64,000 nucleotides of DNA from Igneacidithiobacillus sp041146875 (GTDB lineage Bacteria > Pseudomonadota > Gammaproteobacteria > Acidithiobacillales > Acidithiobacillaceae): assembly GCF_041146875.1 (NCBI RefSeq), contig NZ_JBFRXP010000004.1, forward strand, positions 62,001 to 126,000, given 5' to 3'. Numbering within the stretch: the stretch's first letter is position 1; each line of letters starts with the position of its first letter. Below are positions 42,242 to 50,892 of this stretch, in pieces. The position numbers and the translations under genes were made by a program. The notes beneath the pieces were generated by a model. It was not told the origin of the DNA, did not search any database, and was given only the letters and a program-made list of their open reading frames with translations.

Positions 42242-42898
42242 ATGAAATTGACCCCCTATTTGGGCCTCGCCATTCTCGCGACCGCCATTGCTGGCTGTGC
42301 TTCGGCAACCAACAACGGTTTGCCGCCCTCGGGCCAGGCTATGCCACCCCTGCCGCAGCCCGCATACAAACCCTCGGCGCAGCCAAGCATGCCAACGCCG
42401 CCCAAGATCACCCTGCCAGCCGTGCCGAAACAGCCGCTGCCCGCTATTCGCGAGGAAAATCTGCCGACGCAGGCCCTGGCGCCAGTGCCGATGGTGCCGA
42501 CAGTTTCGACCCTGGAGTCGAAATCCTTGGTCCCAGTGCCAAGCAGTGTGACGGCTATTACTGGCAGTAATTTTGCGCATATCTGGACAAAAGACTTGGG
42601 CAGCGCCCGTACGCAAAGCACGGCTTGTATTGGGGATAGTGGTGCCCAGCGGGCGTCCTGCTGGCAGGGGGTGGCCAATTGGGCGCAGACGCGGGCGACT
42701 ATGTATGGCAAGGCTGAGACGCTCCTGGGTGGGGCGCAGGCAGAACAGGCGGGCGCGGCGCAGAAGTTTTTCCAGACTACCAGTCAGTGGGCGAGCGCCT
42801 GCAGTAGCCTCTCGGCCACGGATTGCGCCAAGTCGCCGCTCATTGCCAAGATGCAGCAGTGGAAGTCTTCCGTGGGAATTGGGGCCAGCAAGCAGTAA
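42242..42898 (+). CDS. Lipoprotein with proline-rich linker, function unknown
   Basis: A 218-residue product whose first 20 residues end in a lipobox (LATAIAGC), so it is probably acylated and attached to the membrane. A Pro-rich stretch of about 80 residues (PKITLPAVPKQPLPAI) follows, then a C-terminal Cys-containing domain with ACIGDSGAQRASCW and SACSSLSATDCAKSP that may form disulfides. The start at 42242 has AAAGGATATTGTA before it. No similar family was recognised. Confidence 0.75.
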   Translation: MKLTPYLGLAILATAIAGCASATNNGLPPSGQAMPPLPQPAYKPSAQPSMPTPPKITLPAVPKQPLPAIREENLPTQALAPVPMVPTVSTLESKSLVPVPSSVTAITGSNFAHIWTKDLGSARTQSTACIGDSGAQRASCWQGVANWAQTRATMYGKAETLLGGAQAEQAGAAQKFFQTTSQWASACSSLSATDCAKSPLIAKMQQWKSSVGIGASKQ

Positions 42899-42910
42899 CT
42901 AAAAGGCAAC

Positions 42911-42932
42911 GGCGCCTCATGGCCGAGGCGCC
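42911..42932. terminator. Hairpin between lipoprotein and resC
   Basis: GGCGCCTC and GAGGCGCC (8-bp arms, 6-base loop) lie between the converging ends. There is no good T-run on either side, so it may act as a weak bidirectional terminator or protect the 3' ends. Confidence 0.5.
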
Positions 42933-42940
42933 TATAACGG

Positions 42941-44119
42941 TTACAGTTTGGCGTAGGAGTGCAGGCCTCCCAGGAAGAGATCAACGCCAATGAAGCAGAA
43001 AGTGACGGTCAGGAGACTAATGACTGACCACCAGGCCAGGGTCTTGCCACTTGGCCGGTGTTGCGGACTGCGGCCACGCAGATGTAGATAAGCAGCGTAG
43101 TTGAGCCACACGATCAAGGCCCAGGTTTCTTTGGGATCCCAGGACCAGAAGCCGCCCCAGGCCTTGGCCGCCCAAACCGCACCGAGAATGGTGCCAGCGG
43201 TAAAGAACAGAAACCCGAAAGTCACCATCGCGGCCATGATACGTTCCAGCTTGTCGAGTTCTGGCAGACGTTCTATCAAGCTGCTACCCAATCTTTCTGC
43301 TCGCTGGCGCAGCAAGTATGCCAGGCCCACCATTGCCGCCAAATAGAAATTGGCGTAGGCAATGAATTCGCAAGGCACGTGTATCTTGATCCAGAAGCTG
43401 TTCAGTGCGGGCACAATAGGCTGTATTTGACTCTGGTGATAGGCAACCCCGACCCAAATCAGAAAGATGTCGGCGGCCAGAATCATCGGCATGGCGAAGG
43501 CGCCCAAGCCACGGCGTTTGCCCTGGGATTCGTAATAGAGATAGAACAATGCCGTGATGGTGCAGAGCAATACCATGGCATCGTACATATTGGTCACCGG
43601 GATATGGCCCCAGGACGGGTGCCCCACATAGGTCTGTTTCCAGCGGATGGCCAGGCCGGCAAAGCCCAGTACGGTTGCCAACCAGGCGAAGCGGTGTCCG
43701 CGATCGCCAGCGCTCTGTGACCCGGCGTACAGGTACCAGTAGTAGCTGACGGCACTCACCAAGATTGCGGCGCTCATCCAGTAGAACATGGAAGTGCTTT
43801 GGAATACGTAGCGTAACAAGAGGCTGTCGGCTGCGGTGTAGCCCGCCATATAGAGCCAGACGCCGGGCGCTGCGACTATTAAAATCGCAAAAAACAGGCG
43901 GCGAAATGCCGGCCAGTGCCAACCAAACCAGAGCAGCGCGGCATACCAGATTCCCAGGGTGATGTACTGCCACATCCAGAAGTCGGCACGAAACACGGCC
44001 CAAACGGCAAAAGCCCCCGCAGTGAGTGCAACTGCCCATAATCGTTGCCACAAGCGTTGTTCCCGCGCCCCCTGCGGGAACGCGAACCATTGACGAAGCT
44101 CACTAACATCTACAGACAT
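42941..44119 (-). CDS. resC: Cytochrome c biogenesis protein ResC/CcsB
   Basis: A 392-residue membrane protein with eight or so spans. The tryptophan-rich haem-handling (WWD) motif is visible as WGGFWSWDPKETWALIVWLNYAAYL (about 317-341), and conserved histidines occur in AYLHLRG and near HVPCEF. With ResB it forms the System II haem ligase that attaches haem to CXXCH on the periplasmic side. It is last of the sox operon, 13 bases after soxA, and probably dedicated to SoxA/SoxX and the membrane cytochrome. Confidence 0.92.
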   Translation of the reverse strand: MSVDVSELRQWFAFPQGAREQRLWQRLWAVALTAGAFAVWAVFRADFWMWQYITLGIWYAALLWFGWHWPAFRRLFFAILIVAAPGVWLYMAGYTAADSLLLRYVFQSTSMFYWMSAAILVSAVSYYWYLYAGSQSAGDRGHRFAWLATVLGFAGLAIRWKQTYVGHPSWGHIPVTNMYDAMVLLCTITALFYLYYESQGKRRGLGAFAMPMILAADIFLIWVGVAYHQSQIQPIVPALNSFWIKIHVPCEFIAYANFYLAAMVGLAYLLRQRAERLGSSLIERLPELDKLERIMAAMVTFGFLFFTAGTILGAVWAAKAWGGFWSWDPKETWALIVWLNYAAYLHLRGRSPQHRPSGKTLAWWSVISLLTVTFCFIGVDLFLGGLHSYAKL

Positions 44120-44131
44120 CGCTGCTCCTCC

Positions 44132-45004
44132 TCAAGGCCGGTAGCCTGGCACGTTGATCTTGACTCCATTACTGACGTAGGTCATGAAGTAATCCAGGTC
44201 GCGATACTCCGAACTTTGTAGCTTTTGCGGGGCGGCACCGACCTTTTTGTCACAGCCCATGAAGCGTTTCTGCAGGGTATTGACTGCCCCCCACGCAGAT
44301 CGGTAAGTGGGAAAGTGCGCGCTTTGCCCGAGTAACGGAGAAATAATTTGCGCACGCAGGTATTTTCCGGCGTAGGCGACGTGGCAACTGGCACAGCTGA
44401 AATTTAATTGCCCACGGTGCATAAAGTAATACGCCTTACCCTCCTCGAAGGCCGCTACCGCCCCTGCTCCCTCTACTTTGACATTAGTCGGCAACCCGTT
44501 AGAGAGAGAGGTAAAATAGGTTTGCAAAGCGACGAGGTCACTGTTGCCGTATTTTAGCGGCTTTAGCCCGTTACTGCTGCGGCAGGCGTTGATACGCATC
44601 GCCGCGGTCACTACTTGGTGCGTTTTACTGTCATAGTAGGGGAAACCAGCGGCAACCCCCTTGCCCCCATCGCTGAAACAAGAGGCATAGGTTTTGCCAT
44701 CAGGGAACTTGGCCTCCCAGAGCTTTTTTCCTTGCGCCAGGGTCAGGTCACCAGGGTTGAATTGCATCGCTTCCTGGTACTGTTGGTAGGCTTGTTTATT
44801 GAAGGCATAACTTCCCAACGCGTACTGCGCGAGGCTCATCTTGGGAAATTGTTCCTGAAAGTACTGATGGAACTCCTGCAAGGTTTTCTGTGGCCCGACT
44901 TTGGTGTTGCCCAACTGCCACCAATCGATAGCGCTGGCAGAGATTGCTGCGCTGCATAGCGCGAGACCGAGGCTCAAGGATAACACCCGTTTTGCGTATT
45001 TCAT
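44132..45004 (-). CDS. soxA: Sulfur-oxidising cytochrome SoxA, single-haem type
   Basis: A 290-residue periplasmic subunit of SoxAX. The signal peptide ends near residue 25 (ISASAID). There is one CXXCH (CASCH, 204-208). C251 in QKRFMGCDKKV lies where SoxA has its persulfide-bearing Cys that catalyses the first step of thiosulfate oxidation. The first haem site of dihaem SoxA is reduced to CFSDGG (C109), with an extra C141. SoxAX couples thiosulfate to a cysteine of SoxY. Its partner SoxX is upstream, 24 bases away. Confidence 0.92.
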   Translation of the reverse strand: MKYAKRVLSLSLGLALCSAAISASAIDWWQLGNTKVGPQKTLQEFHQYFQEQFPKMSLAQYALGSYAFNKQAYQQYQEAMQFNPGDLTLAQGKKLWEAKFPDGKTYASCFSDGGKGVAAGFPYYDSKTHQVVTAAMRINACRSSNGLKPLKYGNSDLVALQTYFTSLSNGLPTNVKVEGAGAVAAFEEGKAYYFMHRGQLNFSCASCHVAYAGKYLRAQIISPLLGQSAHFPTYRSAWGAVNTLQKRFMGCDKKVGAAPQKLQSSEYRDLDYFMTYVSNGVKINVPGYRP

Positions 45005-45028
45005 GTCGTTTCTCCTTGTGTTGGGTGA

Positions 45029-45394
45029 TTACTTCTGCAAAGACCAAAGATAACCCGCAACCAGTTCAATCTGGTGATGCGTCAATACCTTATTTTTGCC
45101 AAATTGTGGCATGTTGATATGCGGTATGACCTTTTCTGGGTCATAAATGAAATTCACCAGTTTCTGACGATTGTGGAAAACGATTTTGAAGGGAAAGTGA
45201 GTCAGATCTGGTCCTACATTGCCGGCCATGGTGCCACCTGGTAAAACGTGACAGGCCAGACAATTGCCTTCAGCCCGATTAAACGCAATAGACTTGCCGG
45301 CGGCGATGTCGGCAGCACTGGGCGCAGCAATGGCTGCGGTGGGGAGGGCGACAGCGCCCAGTAACAGTAGGATGCGAGCGGTTTGACGATACAT
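45029..45394 (-). CDS. soxX: Sulfur-oxidising cytochrome SoxX
   Basis: A 121-residue c-type cytochrome subunit of SoxAX. A signal peptide ending near residue 24 (TAAIAAPSA) precedes one haem site CLACH (45-49). The axial methionine is likely M95 in PHINMPQFG. Length and motifs fit SoxX. In the operon it lies between resB and soxA, with AAGGAGAA before the start. Confidence 0.92.
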   Translation of the reverse strand: MYRQTARILLLLGAVALPTAAIAAPSAADIAAGKSIAFNRAEGNCLACHVLPGGTMAGNVGPDLTHFPFKIVFHNRQKLVNFIYDPEKVIPHINMPQFGKNKVLTHHQIELVAGYLWSLQK

Positions 45395-45415
45395 GATGTT
45401 CTCCTTTTGCTGCGG

Positions 45416-47230
45416 TCAGGACTGGAGCTCCTCGGTGATGCCGAGAAATTCCTGATGAAAATCTTCCGGGTTACGGGAACTATCGCCGCTGATCTGTGCT
45501 TGATGGGTTCCGGTTTTGCGAATCCACAGACGTTTGCGCGGCACATAAAAGAGAATGAAAATTCCCCCAACGAGCAGGAAGCAGGCGCCGTACACAATCT
45601 GCATGCCGGGATATTTGGTCATTTCCAGTCCCGCCGACCAACGAAGATGGAGATGCTGCAGGGTGATAAGAAAGGGCAGGGGGTAGTTATGCAAGCTACG
45701 TAGGGAAACCATGCTGGAGTGCATGAAATAGGCCCTTTCTAGCGCTGTGAGCTGAACGCCGCGCGCCGTGCTCACCTGCTCTAAGGTTTGGCGAAATACG
45801 GTGGAACTGGCATCCGCGCCTTGCGCAGCCGCAGTCTCCAAGGCACCAAGATAATGCACGAAGAGTCCAATGCCGCCATGCGGGCCCTCGGGGATAGCCA
45901 GGTACTGTTCGGCGCCGATACCCTGGCGACGATAAGCCAGCAGAAGAAAGCTCTCCCCCTGGCGCTGCAGGGGTCGTAGATAGCTTTTGTAAACCCAGCT
46001 TTCTCCGGTCTTGCGATTGGTGACACGGTATCGGGCGATAGGGCCCACATTAATCATGGTATGATTGGGGCGTTCGGGAAGTCCTAAGTCCGAGCGGGGA
46101 ATGGTGTTGTTGATCTTGAGCTTTTCTATGGTTAACTGATAGTTGTTGCCGCCTGCGCGCAACCGCTGTCCGACCCGTGCGGCAAAGGCATTGGCGGGCA
46201 GTCCAGGGTCGAGCAGGGAGTGGCTCTGAAAATCGAGCATCGAACGACCATCGCTGTAAGAAGTCTGGAAAATACTTACGCCATCATAAGTTAACGGATG
46301 ATTGGGATACGCGATACCGGTATGTAACAGCTTTCCGTGGGCGTCGTACAAAGAAATTTTAGAGATAAAACTCTTGGCGATGCCATTTCGGTAATGGGTA
46401 ATCGTAAAATGATCGAGTCGTGCGGTAAATGGCAGGCGCTGCACCAGAAAGCCGTCGCCAATCAGTTCAAACATCGCGTTCACGCTTTGCCCGACTGGTA
46501 TGCTAATGATGCCGCGAAAAGCACTATCATCTGCCGGTAACCAATCCTTTTGCGGAATTTTGGACAGCGGTAGGGAGAAATTGCTAAGTGGACGTACGGA
46601 GCCTAACCATTCCCGAATTTTTAATGGCAGGTTGGCATTGTAGAGCGCGCCAGCGCAAAAAAGGATAATCGCAAAGTGGGTAAAGATATAACCGAAACGA
46701 TAGAAGCGGCCCTTTTGCGCGAAGAGGATCTCTTTCCCGTCCGGTCCGGCGAGCAGGTGCGTGCGGTATCCTCTTTCCCGTAAAACTTTTTCCCATCGAC
46801 TATCGGTGAGGGCATCTGCAGCTAGCGAAAATTGTGTTTGTTCGCAACGACTGGACAAGAATTTGCTGCTGATCAAGCGTTTTGGTAACGCCATATCGCG
46901 GAGCATCGCCGGTGTATTGCGGGTAACGCAGGATGCTGTCGATAGCACGAGAAAGGCAACAAGACCGATGTACCAGCCACAGCGATAAACATCGTAGAGA
47001 TCGAGATCAGCAAATACCCGATACCAGAACGGCCCGAATTGGGCAACGTACTGATGGTAACTTACCTGCTGCGCGAGAATCGTGCCAATGATAGAAGCGA
47101 TAGCGACAAAGAGCAGCAAGTGGACTGCTAAACGCATGGAAACCAGCGCCTGCCAAACAAGGCGTGCGCTGGCGCTCCAAGGACGTTGCGTCTGCTGTTC
47201 AGGGAGCGAGGGGTTGTGCTCGATCGCCAT
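45416..47230 (-). CDS. resB: Cytochrome c biogenesis protein ResB/Ccs1
   Basis: A 604-residue membrane protein with three N-terminal spans (SMRLAVHLLLFVAIASIIGTILAQ, then CGWYIGLVAFLVLSTASCVTR, then RFGYIFTHFAIILFCAG), a large periplasmic domain and a last span (IVYGACFLLVGGIFILFYVPRKRLWI), the usual ResB topology. It works with ResC in haem export and ligation. The start lies inside the end of the membrane-cytochrome gene by 32 bases, so translation is coupled. Confidence 0.9.
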   Translation of the reverse strand: MAIEHNPSLPEQQTQRPWSASARLVWQALVSMRLAVHLLLFVAIASIIGTILAQQVSYHQYVAQFGPFWYRVFADLDLYDVYRCGWYIGLVAFLVLSTASCVTRNTPAMLRDMALPKRLISSKFLSSRCEQTQFSLAADALTDSRWEKVLRERGYRTHLLAGPDGKEILFAQKGRFYRFGYIFTHFAIILFCAGALYNANLPLKIREWLGSVRPLSNFSLPLSKIPQKDWLPADDSAFRGIISIPVGQSVNAMFELIGDGFLVQRLPFTARLDHFTITHYRNGIAKSFISKISLYDAHGKLLHTGIAYPNHPLTYDGVSIFQTSYSDGRSMLDFQSHSLLDPGLPANAFAARVGQRLRAGGNNYQLTIEKLKINNTIPRSDLGLPERPNHTMINVGPIARYRVTNRKTGESWVYKSYLRPLQRQGESFLLLAYRRQGIGAEQYLAIPEGPHGGIGLFVHYLGALETAAAQGADASSTVFRQTLEQVSTARGVQLTALERAYFMHSSMVSLRSLHNYPLPFLITLQHLHLRWSAGLEMTKYPGMQIVYGACFLLVGGIFILFYVPRKRLWIRKTGTHQAQISGDSSRNPEDFHQEFLGITEELQS

Positions 47231-47945
47231 GATTCGAACCTTTGAGTAACCAAATTTGATAGAGACTGATGGCCATGCCCAAGAGCACTACTGGACAGGA
47301 AAAAATGCCACCAATTAACACCAGCCAAACGAAGTCCGGACTCTGCTTGGTAAGAAACCATCCGGCGAAATCGAGAAAAAATGCGAGAAATGGAATGGCA
47401 ATGAAGAAGACCTTCACCCCCTTAGATGATCGCGTTCGAGCAAAAATCCACCCGGCAATCCAAAAAATTACCCCGAGCGTCGTTAAATGAATCATGCCAT
47501 TCATGAGCATAGCTGAATACGGCATACCCATATCTACCTTTGCTTGTTTCTTGAGAAGATCGAAGGTACCAATATTCGGCATGCCTATGGTGTGACACTT
47601 AAGACAGGAGGCGTTGATCAATGGACGTACGTTTTTCTCGTAGTCTGTGCGACTTTCACCATTGGCAATCCAATGATTGACGGCAGTGATCATTTTCGGC
47701 TTTTCTTGCGCCGGTACCTGCGCCATCGACATCATCGTTGGCAGCATGGCTTGCAATTTGCTGGAGCTGCGATTGCCATAATAGTGAACGACTAGGTCTT
47801 GCACAGAAATGCCAGGTTTTCCGTCTAATCCCTGAATGGCGACGTAGGTATAGGCTTCTGCCGAAAGTAGCCCCAGTCCCACCAGGAAAATGAAACCGGT
47901 GTAGAGCAGCTTCTCGATAAACGGCAAATCTGGCAAGAGCTTCAT
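47199..47945 (-). CDS. Membrane-bound single-haem cytochrome of unknown function
   Basis: A 248-residue protein: an N-terminal span (KLLYTGFIFLVGLGLLSAE), a periplasmic loop of about 110 residues with one CXXCH (CLKCH, 114-118, within VRPLINASCLKCHTIGMPNIG), then four spans to residue 232 with His in the first (MIHLTTLGVIFW). It lies between soxB and resB in the sox operon. It may take electrons from SoxAX or deliver them to the membrane, or be an assembly factor. No family name can be given with assurance. Confidence 0.78.
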   Translation of the reverse strand: MKLLPDLPFIEKLLYTGFIFLVGLGLLSAEAYTYVAIQGLDGKPGISVQDLVVHYYGNRSSSKLQAMLPTMMSMAQVPAQEKPKMITAVNHWIANGESRTDYEKNVRPLINASCLKCHTIGMPNIGTFDLLKKQAKVDMGMPYSAMLMNGMIHLTTLGVIFWIAGWIFARTRSSKGVKVFFIAIPFLAFFLDFAGWFLTKQSPDFVWLVLIGGIFSCPVVLLGMAISLYQIWLLKGSNHGDRAQPLAP

Positions 47946-47957
47946 CGCGCGTCTCCC

Positions 47958-49694
47958 TCAGAGCTCATATTCTTTTGGGAAGGCAATGCCCGGATTCCCA
48001 GTCATATTTTTCGTCAAGACAGGCAAGTCACGACGATCGACGCGGACGGTTTTTTTGTCCTTTAACCATTTTGCAAAAACATCCCAAACCGGAGTGCCTT
48101 CGACCTTTTGCATCGCCGCCCAGCCCGCCACCTTATACTTCTTGCTGGCGTGAACCAACTTGCCACCAACACGCAAATCAGAGATTCGCTTATTGATGGT
48201 CTCGGCCGGATTAAACGTATACTGAATGTTGCCAACGCGAATCATGTCACCCCCCTGAATATAATAGGGGTCAGGATTGAAGAGATTATCGGCCACTTGT
48301 TCCATCACATTTTTCAGTTCGGCTCCGGTATATTCCGTAACGGTTACCTGCGGATAGGTGATGGCGGTTTGTCCCATCACGTCTTCCATGGTGATGGTCT
48401 CACCTGGTAATTTGGTGTATCCCCAACGGAAGCCCGGTGAAAAGGCTGCTTCGCAATCCATTTCTTCGCGTAGCGCATTGCAGATCAACTGGTCGAAGCT
48501 GCCATTAAAGTTGTCGCGCCGGTAAAGCAGGCTCTCGGTTACCGCCATCGGCTCGGCCAGTTTTTCCGCGTAGGGTGCGCGAACTTTCTCGATGTAGTCG
48601 CTCATCTCCTTGTCTGCGGGAATCATGTTGGCAAGGATCGGCAGATAGTAGAAGCGCCAGCCAGAGAGTTTTCCCTTGCGCACATCCAGATCAAAGCGGG
48701 CCATGAATTTTCCATTGGTGCTGGTATTGACGATGATGGTCTTGTTGACCATCACGGGTTTCGGGCCGACGATTTCGTGCGTATGACCGCCGAGAATGAT
48801 ATCAATTCCATTGACCTGAGAAGCCATCTTCTTGTCGACATCGATACCGTTGTGCGAGAGTACGACCACCACATCCGCCTTGTGCTTTTCGCGGCACTCG
48901 TTGACCATTTTTTGCATATGGCCGGGATGCACTCCAAAAGACCATTTGGGGATGAAGTAGGCCGGATTTGCGATGGGTGTGAATGGAAAAGATTGACCAA
49001 TCACTGCCACTTTTACGCCATTGATCTCGCGAATATCATAGGGATCAAAAACCGGTTCATCCCAGGGAATGGTAAAGACATTCTGCGACAGGAATTTCGC
49101 CTTTAATTTGTGTTTTAACAGGTATTCTACGCGCTCGGCACCATAGGTAAATTCCCAGTGCCCAACGAAGTAGTCCTCCTTGAGCAGATTCTGCGCCCCC
49201 ACCATGTCTTCGCCGCGGGTCCACAGGCTAGTGGCCGAACCTTGCCAGGCATCACCGCCATCAAAGAGGAGGGTGCGATCGGCTCCAACCTGCTCGCGGT
49301 AGCGCTTTACCAGGGTGGCGATATAGGCATAGCCACCAATCTTGCCATATTTGTGCGCTAGGCTGTCATAATCAAGGCAGGATAGGGCGTACCCCTCGGG
49401 TGTTCCGGCTTTAATCCCGTAGTAATCCAGTTTGGCGTTGCCAACGAGATGTGGGGTGACGCCCCATTCGTGTTGTTGCTTGGTGCCAATGTTGGTGCCT
49501 GGCTCCCGCCACCAAACGGGTAGCAGTTGGGCATGGGTGTCGGTAATGTGCAGCAGGGTTACATTGCCATACTTGGGGATGTCGTAGGGATCCTTGCCAT
49601 CCCCCCAACTGGAGGCCAGGGCCGAAGGCGCAAGAAAGCCACTGGCCCCGGCGATGCCCATAATCCCCATGAAATCTCTACGGCTAATATTCAT
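47958..49694 (-). CDS. soxB: Sulfate thiol esterase SoxB
   Basis: A 578-residue periplasmic enzyme that hydrolyses the SoxY-cysteine-S-sulfate intermediate to release sulfate. A twin-arginine signal (SRRDFMGIMG, residues 4-13) is followed by a 5'-nucleotidase-like dimetal fold (LHITDTHAQL about 48-57, DGGDAWQGS, VVLSHNGIDVD, GGHTHEIVG) and a C-terminal substrate domain. The ATG at 49694 is chosen because AAGAGGAG lies 9 bases before it; the upstream ATG would add 10 residues before the Tat signal. It needs SoxYZ, which is not in the window. Confidence 0.94.
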   Translation of the reverse strand: MNISRRDFMGIMGIAGASGFLAPSALASSWGDGKDPYDIPKYGNVTLLHITDTHAQLLPVWWREPGTNIGTKQQHEWGVTPHLVGNAKLDYYGIKAGTPEGYALSCLDYDSLAHKYGKIGGYAYIATLVKRYREQVGADRTLLFDGGDAWQGSATSLWTRGEDMVGAQNLLKEDYFVGHWEFTYGAERVEYLLKHKLKAKFLSQNVFTIPWDEPVFDPYDIREINGVKVAVIGQSFPFTPIANPAYFIPKWSFGVHPGHMQKMVNECREKHKADVVVVLSHNGIDVDKKMASQVNGIDIILGGHTHEIVGPKPVMVNKTIIVNTSTNGKFMARFDLDVRKGKLSGWRFYYLPILANMIPADKEMSDYIEKVRAPYAEKLAEPMAVTESLLYRRDNFNGSFDQLICNALREEMDCEAAFSPGFRWGYTKLPGETITMEDVMGQTAITYPQVTVTEYTGAELKNVMEQVADNLFNPDPYYIQGGDMIRVGNIQYTFNPAETINKRISDLRVGGKLVHASKKYKVAGWAAMQKVEGTPVWDVFAKWLKDKKTVRVDRRDLPVLTKNMTGNPGIAFPKEYEL

Positions 49695-49766
49695 TGCGAA
49701 CAACTCCTCTTCAAGTTTTGGCATAGTTGCTGGCGTTTGCCAGCGAACGCGGTTTCTCAGTCCGAA

Positions 49767-50291
49767 TTACGCAGCCGGTGCGACCCAGTCCGGGATCTTA
49801 TGTAGTGCGCGCGACATCGGAATCTGTTGCAGGGCCTTGATGACCCCTTGGTCGACACTCTCGGTGACCTTTTTGTTGGCAGCGGAGGTGCCTGCATAGG
49901 CCGTTCGCTCGCCATAGACGATGTAACTGTTCTGTCCGCGTCCGAATACCGTCAGGTTTAACGGGCAGGCCGCGGCGCTGGGCCAATAGGTATTGAGCAA
50001 TTTGCTGAAGTCATAGGGATTGCAGAAAACCAGGGCGCGAACATCGGTGAAGTGTACCGCATCAAAATCGGGGATCTTGAGAGTCTTCTGCTGCGCTTTG
50101 ACCAGCTTGAGGATGTTGAGCTTGAGAACGATTTTGTAACCCGCAGCATGGAGATTGCTGTTAATTTCCGACATGGTGCTTTTGATGGGCAGATCGACCT
50201 TCTCGACATAGAGTGGTGCAGCGCAGACCTGGGCGACGGAAAAGACAGTGAACAGGCCCAGCGCAGAAAAGGTGGCAGTGATTCGCTTCAT
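49767..50291 (-). CDS. Exported DUF302 domain protein
   Basis: A 174-residue secreted protein. The signal peptide (FSALGLFTVFSVAQVCAA) ends near residue 25 and is followed by a DUF302 domain (NLHAAGYKIVLKLNIL, VRALVFCNPYDFSKLL, CPLNLTVFGRG). The function of DUF302 is unknown; it is a small alpha/beta fold. It lies 72 bases before soxB in the place where soxY-soxZ are found in related clusters, and may be cotranscribed. C89 and C109 could act in sulfur or redox chemistry, which is speculation. Confidence 0.8.
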   Translation of the reverse strand: MKRITATFSALGLFTVFSVAQVCAAPLYVEKVDLPIKSTMSEINSNLHAAGYKIVLKLNILKLVKAQQKTLKIPDFDAVHFTDVRALVFCNPYDFSKLLNTYWPSAAACPLNLTVFGRGQNSYIVYGERTAYAGTSAANKKVTESVDQGVIKALQQIPMSRALHKIPDWVAPAA

Positions 50292-50506
50292 GATAACTCC
50301 AGACTCTAAGATATAAAGCCTGTAGCAAAATGTATGCCGTAAAGATATCGATTCCTAGCGGAATCGGTCCGCGTTCCTATTCTCCAAAAAAATCAGCGAG
50401 ACAGAAACAACTGCCGGGGGATCGCGACAGAAGAGCTCGGGGAGAATATGACTGGAGGACGCTTGGGGTGGGCAAAATGGAACAGCAGGGTGCTACAGAG
50501 GGGACA

Positions 50507-50524
50507 GGCCGCTTTCGCGGCCTA
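50507..50524 (-). terminator. Hairpin after the HiPIP gene
   Basis: AGGCCGC-TTTC-GCGGCCT (7-bp arms) lies 7 bases past the HiPIP stop. There is no T-run, so termination is partial at best. The 215 bases to the DUF302 gene hold no other feature. Confidence 0.45.
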
Positions 50525-50530
50525 TCGTAT

Positions 50531-50821
50531 TCAGGCCTTGGGAACGTAGATGTCGCACCAACCCTTGGGGTCGATCTTACCGGCTACCGCTTTGCACTCG
50601 CCATCGGCAGTAGGTGTGGGGCCAGGAATAAAGAGCTTACAGTTGCTGCACATTTCCGAGCCCTTCGGCTTGGCGCGGTAGTTGACCGCCGTCTTGGCCA
50701 TCTTGTCGGCAGCCTCGGCCGGACTGGTAAATACCAGCGGGGCGATTGTGGCGGCGCCAACAAATAAAGCACTTTTGCGTAACCAATCGCGGCGGTTCAT
50801 CTTGGGGGTCTCCGTACTCAT
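50531..50821 (-). CDS. High-potential iron-sulfur protein (HiPIP)
   Basis: A 96-residue periplasmic electron carrier. Tat signal NRRDWLRKSALF begins at residue 9, and the mature part starts near 39. Four Cys bind one 4Fe-4S cluster: C58, C61, C76 and C89 (CSNC, GEC, GWCD), the HiPIP spacing. The ATG at 50821 follows AGGAGTAACGTT; an upstream start would put 25 unrelated residues before the signal. In Acidithiobacillus related Iro/HiPIP proteins carry electrons from reduced sulfur or iron to terminal oxidases. It lies before the sox operon. Confidence 0.9.
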   Translation of the reverse strand: MSTETPKMNRRDWLRKSALFVGAATIAPLVFTSPAEAADKMAKTAVNYRAKPKGSEMCSNCKLFIPGPTPTADGECKAVAGKIDPKGWCDIYVPKA

Positions 50822-50892
50822 AACGTTACTCCTGTTGTGGTTGAAGCCATCCAGACTATACCCAAGCCAACAGCCGTTTGTATACCTTGTGC

